Shown one piece after another: positions 59,999-64,000 of a stretch of DNA of 64,000 nt. The position numbers and the translations under genes are program-made. The notes under the pieces were generated by a model. It searched no databases, was not told the DNA's origin, and saw only the letters and a list, made by a program, of their open reading frames with translations. Source of the stretch: CAIKMD01 sp036501365 (GTDB taxonomy: Bacteria; Pseudomonadota; Alphaproteobacteria; ATCC43930; CGMCC-115725); NCBI GenBank assembly GCA_036501365.1, contig DASYAL010000060.1, positions 124,001 through 188,000 of the forward strand, read 5' to 3'. Each line of letters starts with the position of its first letter. The stretch's first letter is position 1.

Positions 59999-61225
59999 TC
60001 ACGCGCTCCGTTTCAGCCAGCCCGGCATGCGCGGGAGCAGCTTCGTTGGCAGGAACGACCGCTTTTGCGACGCTTCGACACCGCCGATCTGCTGCGCCAG
60101 AGCGGCGATCTCCGCCGCGGCCTTGCTGTTGCGCAACGCCGCCGGCAGCGCGGTGCCGGTTGACGAGGTGGTCAGGGCGGTTTGCGGCTCGAAGGGGATC
60201 GCGAGATCGAGCGGCCGTCCGACCACGCGCTCGAATTCGGCGCGACCAACCTCGCCGCGATGCGGCGCGCCGACTTGGTTGCCCAAAATCTTGTGCTGCG
60301 CGCTCGGCGCCAGGTTGCGGTTGAGCTCGATCAGCCGCAGCGTATCGCGCGCCGCCACGACCGAGAGATCGGTGACCACCGCGACCGTGGTCGCGATCGT
60401 GATCGTACGGCGGACTATCTCGTCGAGATGGCGCGGCAGATCGAAGATCACGATGTCGTGGTCGGCGCGCAATACGTTGACGAGCGCGTCGACCGCGGGC
60501 GGCGTCACCTCTGGCAGGTCGACAAGCGGCTCTTCCGCCGCGAGCACGCTGAGTTGCGGGCTCTCATGCAATATCGCCGAGCTCAAAAGCCGCGCATCCA
60601 TGCGCGCCGGATATTCGAGCGCCTCGCGTAGGCCCGGGCCGGGCACGAGATCGAGGCTGAGGGCGAGATTGCCGAAATGAAGATCAAGGTCGGCCAACGC
60701 GACGCTGCGACGATGGAGATGGGCGAGGCACCAGGCAAGCCCCGCCGCGACGGTGGTCGTGCCGACGCCGCCGCGCGCACCGATCATCGCGATGATCTGC
60801 GCCGTCTTCGGCTCTTCGCCGCCCGGTCCGCGTTTGCCCCGCCGCAGGGCGCGCTCGAACATCGCGACGTTAATCGGCTTCGTCAGATAGTCGGCGACGC
60901 CGAGCTCTAAAAGCTCGCGGTAGAGATTGAGATCGTTGTGCCGGCCGATGGCGACGACGTTCATTTCCGGCGGCGCGATCTCCGCCAAGGCCATCATCGC
61001 CCGCACCGGATCCTCGGCATCGTCGATGTCGACGATCAGCACCGTCGGCGCGGGCTGTTGCTGCAGATGGCCATGCGCCGCGAGGACGCCGCCTTCGAGT
61101 ACCGAGGCATTCGGCCAGCGCCGCGCGGCCGCAAAATCGCGGATCACCTGCGCGCTCTCGGGATCGCCGAGGAAAGCGAGCAGCCCCGGCGCGAGCACGA
61201 GCGGTTTCAGCGGGTCACTGGTCAT
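59999..61225 (-). CDS. cpaE: Tad pilus localisation protein CpaE/TadZ
   Basis: The 408-residue protein has an N-terminal receiver-like domain and a ParA/MinD-like ATPase with a deviant P-loop, IGARGGVGTTTVAAGLAWCL, typical of CpaE. CpaE/TadZ places the pilus machine at the cell pole. Its start overlaps cpaD by 11 bases. Confidence 0.92.
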   Translation of the reverse strand: MTSDPLKPLVLAPGLLAFLGDPESAQVIRDFAAARRWPNASVLEGGVLAAHGHLQQQPAPTVLIVDIDDAEDPVRAMMALAEIAPPEMNVVAIGRHNDLNLYRELLELGVADYLTKPINVAMFERALRRGKRGPGGEEPKTAQIIAMIGARGGVGTTTVAAGLAWCLAHLHRRSVALADLDLHFGNLALSLDLVPGPGLREALEYPARMDARLLSSAILHESPQLSVLAAEEPLVDLPEVTPPAVDALVNVLRADHDIVIFDLPRHLDEIVRRTITIATTVAVVTDLSVVAARDTLRLIELNRNLAPSAQHKILGNQVGAPHRGEVGRAEFERVVGRPLDLAIPFEPQTALTTSSTGTALPAALRNSKAAAEIAALAQQIGGVEASQKRSFLPTKLLPRMPGWLKRSA

Positions 61226-61958
61226 TGCCGGGTCCGGCGGTTGGTGTGGCGCCGTCGCCTCCCAGGCCGGCGGCGGTGCCCGCCGCCGCGGTGGCGCTTT
61301 CGGCGGCGGAATTATCGCCGCTGTTGCTGCCGCCGTTCTGGCCCTTATCGTTCTTGTCCGGGATGCCTTCGCGATATTTCTGCACCGCGCGCATGCTCGG
61401 CTCGGCGTCGGCGGGGCCGGGGGTCTGTCCGACCGCGAGATCGCGCTTGTCGACGACCATCTGATAAAGGTTGTTGCGCAAGGCGCAGCCGAGGGACATC
61501 GACGGCGCGTTCGAAGGCTGGTCGCCAGCGAAAACTGGCCAGTCGTCGCAATGCGGCGGCACCGCCACGATTTCCTCGACGACCAGCGAAACGGTGTTGG
61601 CGCCGAGGTTGACGTCGACCCCCGCCACCGGATCGAGACCGGCGTGCTTCAGCGCCTCGCGCAGCCGCGCGCTGCGCGCTTGGCCGAGCGACGAATTGTC
61701 GCCGCTGACCGTGACCTTGTCGCCGGGCCGCGCGCTCGACGCCTTGAGGAAATCCTGCAAGCGCGTCATCTCGCCGGGCGCGGGAGCCTCCGCCGTCGTC
61801 ACGAAACGGACCGCGTAAGGATAGTCGACCGTCTTATAGGTGAACGGATTGGGATCCTCGGGAATCGGATAAGGCGGATCGGCGGTGCCCACCATATTGT
61901 TGCAGCCGGCGAGCAGCATGATCAGCAAGAGACCCGAAGGGGCGATGAGCGCGCGCAT
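61215..61958 (-). CDS. cpaD: Tad pilus lipoprotein CpaD
   Basis: The 247-residue protein has a lipoprotein signal MRALIAPSGLLLIMLLAGC with Cys19 as the lipidation site. The middle matches the CpaD family (LGCALRNNLYQMVVDKRDLA and GDKVTVSGDNS). The C-terminus is low-complexity. CpaD is an outer-membrane partner of the CpaC secretin. It is nine bases after cpaC. Confidence 0.9.
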   Translation of the reverse strand: MRALIAPSGLLLIMLLAGCNNMVGTADPPYPIPEDPNPFTYKTVDYPYAVRFVTTAEAPAPGEMTRLQDFLKASSARPGDKVTVSGDNSSLGQARSARLREALKHAGLDPVAGVDVNLGANTVSLVVEEIVAVPPHCDDWPVFAGDQPSNAPSMSLGCALRNNLYQMVVDKRDLAVGQTPGPADAEPSMRAVQKYREGIPDKNDKGQNGGSNSGDNSAAESATAAAGTAAGLGGDGATPTAGPGNDQ

Positions 61959-61967
61959 GTCCCTACC

Positions 61968-63608
61968 TCAATCGATCTCGAAGCCCGATGCCGTGGCGGG
62001 CGAATGCGCTGGCGCGGCGGCGCCGGGCGAAGAGCGCGGCGCCGGAACAAAAGCGGGCGGCGGCGCAGCGATGGCGGGACTCGCGCCGGCGGAGGGCGCC
62101 GGAGGTGTCGGGGCGACCGCCATCGCGTTCGCCGCGCTCGGCGTCGGCTGGATCATTGCCGTGGGCGCGGGATTCGCGGTAAGCCCGCTGGTGCCGGCCG
62201 GCGAGCCGGGTGTCGGCCGCGCATTGAGGTCGCCGTTCAGCACGCGATCCTTGTCACCCGGTGCGTAGAAGCCGTCGTTGCCGGTCCGCAGCGCGGTCGC
62301 CGACGAGACCGGCTGCACCAGATAAGGCGTGACGAGGATGACGAGCTCGCTCTCGCCACGCTCGAAGGCGGTCGAGCGGAACAGCGAGCCGATGATCGGG
62401 ATATCGGCAATCCAGGGATAGGAATTGAGCTGCTGCTGCGTCGTATTCTGCAGCAGGCCGGCGATGGCGAAGGTTTGGCCGCTGCCAAGCTCGACCGTGG
62501 TGTCAGCGCGCCGCGTCGTGATGCCCGGCACGCTCACGCCCTCGATCGTGACGCCTTGGTTGGGCGCGAGCTCGCTCACCTCGGGCGCCACGTGTAGTGC
62601 GATGCGCCCGTCGGCGAGGATGGTCGGCGTGAAGTTGAGGCTGACGCCGAATTGCTTCCAGTCGATGGTGATCGCGGCAATCCCGTTGGTACCACCGGAT
62701 TGCGGCACCGGTACTGGGAACTCGCCGCCAGCGAGGAAGTTGGCCTTCTGACCCGAGACGGTGACGAGGTTAGGTTCGGCGAGAATGGTGATAAGGCCCT
62801 GCTGCGCCAGGGCGTCGACCACCGCGTTGATGAAGAAATTGCCGTTGCGGAGGCTGGCGAAAATATTGTTGTTCGTCGCGTTGCCGATCAGCGTCCCCGT
62901 CGGCGTGTTGAAACCGCCGAGACCGGCCGCACCCGTTGTCGGGATGGGCGGTACCAGCGCCGGCGTCGCATTGACGAAGCCGAAGGACGCCATGCTACTC
63001 TGCTGAATGTTCTCCCAGTTGATGCCGAATTGCTTCAGCACGTTGCGTTGCACTTCGGCGATGCGGACCTGGAGATCGATTTGGTTCGGCGCATCGAGCG
63101 TCAGCTTGTTGACGAGCTGCGCCGGGGTGGCGACATAGCGCGCGGCGATCTTGCGGATATCGTCGCCTTCGGCGGCGTCCGCGACCGAGCCTTCGAGCAC
63201 GATCGAATCGTCGACCGCCTTGGCCTGGATCTTGTGGCTCGGATCGATCTGCTGGATTTCGCGCTGCAGCCGGTCGATGTCCTGATGCACCTCGACACGG
63301 CTGTCGAGCAGCACCGCGTCCTGCTGGTCGACCGCATAGACCGTGGTTTCGCCTGCGGCCTTGCCCATCAGATAGAGCACGGTCGGCGATTTCAGCTGCA
63401 CGTCGGCGACGTCGGGATCGGCGACGAAGACGCTGGAGCAGGGCCGATCGAGGCGGATGATCAGGCCTTTGCTGACGTCGAGCGTGATCGGCGCGCCGGT
63501 CGGACGGATGACCTGCGCCGCCCGCGCGGCGCCGCCGATCGGTAGGACGGCGAGCGCAACGGCAAGGCCGAGCGCGAAGAACTGGGCGGCAACGGATCGG
63601 CGATTCAT
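61968..63608 (-). CDS. cpaC: Tad pilus secretin CpaC/RcpA
   Basis: The 546-residue outer-membrane secretin has a signal peptide (cleaved near ARAAQ), an N-terminal POTRA/N0-like segment (VADPDVADVQLKSPTVLYLMG), a BON-like segment, and the secretin domain with VTVSGQKANFLAGGEFPVP and TTVELGSGQTFAIAGLLQN. The C-terminal 60 residues are Pro/Ala-rich. The start gives a normal signal peptide and lies one base after the cpaB stop. Confidence 0.95.
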   Translation of the reverse strand: MNRRSVAAQFFALGLAVALAVLPIGGAARAAQVIRPTGAPITLDVSKGLIIRLDRPCSSVFVADPDVADVQLKSPTVLYLMGKAAGETTVYAVDQQDAVLLDSRVEVHQDIDRLQREIQQIDPSHKIQAKAVDDSIVLEGSVADAAEGDDIRKIAARYVATPAQLVNKLTLDAPNQIDLQVRIAEVQRNVLKQFGINWENIQQSSMASFGFVNATPALVPPIPTTGAAGLGGFNTPTGTLIGNATNNNIFASLRNGNFFINAVVDALAQQGLITILAEPNLVTVSGQKANFLAGGEFPVPVPQSGGTNGIAAITIDWKQFGVSLNFTPTILADGRIALHVAPEVSELAPNQGVTIEGVSVPGITTRRADTTVELGSGQTFAIAGLLQNTTQQQLNSYPWIADIPIIGSLFRSTAFERGESELVILVTPYLVQPVSSATALRTGNDGFYAPGDKDRVLNGDLNARPTPGSPAGTSGLTANPAPTAMIQPTPSAANAMAVAPTPPAPSAGASPAIAAPPPAFVPAPRSSPGAAAPAHSPATASGFEID

Positions 63609-63609
63609 C

Positions 63610-64000
63610 TCACTTGCCGCTTTCCGGGAAATCGAGGGATTTGCTCTTGTTACCGCGCACGAGTTCGACCTGGGCGTCGCCCCTGGTTGCGGCGGGCGCC
63701 GAATGCGGCAGCAGCCCAAGATCGGTCGCCTCATTGTCCCAGACCACCGAGGGTTTCGCGGGCTGGCCGCGCGCGTCGGTCGTCATCGGTTTGTCGTCGC
63801 CCGCAGCAAGGGCGCGCAAGGTCAGCGACAGCTTGCCCATATCGCTGACAAGGGCAAGGATCTCCGCCTGCTTCGGCGTGACCTCGAGCGTCGCCGAACG
63901 CGCCATCACACTCTGATCCGACATGTCGCTCATCTTCTGGTCGATGGCGAGGACGCGGATGTCTTCGAGCACTGTCTCGCTGGCGTGATGCTCCGGCTGA
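63610..64000 (-). CDS. cpaB: Tad pilus assembly protein CpaB/RcpC, C-terminal part
   Basis: The frame is open to the right edge and gives at least 129 C-terminal residues. ETVLEDIRVLAIDQ and TLEVTPKQAEILALVSDMGKLSLTLR match the CpaB C-terminal SAF/RcpC part. The N-terminus and membrane anchor lie outside the window. It is followed by cpaC one base later, as in the usual cpaBCDEF order. Confidence 0.9.
   Translation of the reverse strand, partial: QPEHHASETVLEDIRVLAIDQKMSDMSDQSVMARSATLEVTPKQAEILALVSDMGKLSLTLRALAAGDDKPMTTDARGQPAKPSVVWDNEATDLGLLPHSAPAATRGDAQVELVRGNKSKSLDFPESGK

Noticed and set aside
1..64000. CRISPR array, tRNA or rRNA genes, insertion sequences and prophage genes
   Set aside because: No regular spaced repeats, cloverleaf-like segments, transposases or phage structural genes were seen; the longest intergenic gap is about 230 bases.

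Overview
The window is about 64 kb of GC-rich chromosome from an alphaproteobacterium, probably a free-living soil or water lineage of the Rhodospirillales/Rhizobiales type. This inference rests on the aerobic cobalamin pathway genes (cobN, cobW, cobH, cobL), a RegB/RegA redox pair, MmcB, a SbmA/BacA-like transporter, and a CpaB-CpaF Tad pilus locus. Coding is dense, many genes overlap by ATGA or TGATG, and I found no tRNA, rRNA, IS element, prophage or CRISPR array.

Region 1 (1-16.2 kb) is a cobalamin locus. A cobalamin riboswitch on the minus strand leads the unit cobU-cobW-cobN-cobO-cobQ. A second minus-strand unit, cbiX-cobH-cobL, runs off the left edge. cbiB lies between them on the plus strand. 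Further right are cobS-cobC followed by an FrsA-like hydrolase on the minus strand, and cobT with a coupled cupin on the plus strand. A VanB-type ferredoxin reductase is divergent from the riboswitch. A VOC protein ends the region.

Region 2 (16.2-29.4 kb) holds regB/regA, a degenerate GGDEF-EAL protein, hldE, mmcB, a BacA-like ABC exporter or importer, a class II lysS, and a minus-strand unit of a fused ABC permease, its ATPase and an MFS transporter.

Region 3 (29.5-39 kb) contains a monoheme beta-propeller protein. Convergent to it is a three-gene phosphorelay: a sensor kinase with a c-type heme motif, a double receiver protein and a receiver-kinase hybrid. None has a DNA-binding output. 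A MetE-like protein, a sugar isomerase-like protein and a divergent RpoD-like sigma factor with a strong terminator follow.

Region 4 (39-56.6 kb) is accessory and catabolic in character. It has an AhpD-like protein with a NitT/TauT-type ABC transporter, an LVIVD propeller, and two M24 'pita-bread' proteins with altered metal ligands on either side of a small HTH-2TM regulator. A 3-hydroxyisobutyrate dehydrogenase-like enzyme follows, then a TetR regulator with a flavin monooxygenase-like gene. A complete branched-chain-type ABC transporter (liv) and an ACMSD-like amidohydrolase run divergently.

Region 5 (56.6-64 kb) is the Tad/Flp pilus secretion machinery, cpaB(partial)-cpaC-cpaD-cpaE-cpaF-tadB-tadC, on the minus strand. 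It runs off the right edge, and no pilin gene lies inside the window.
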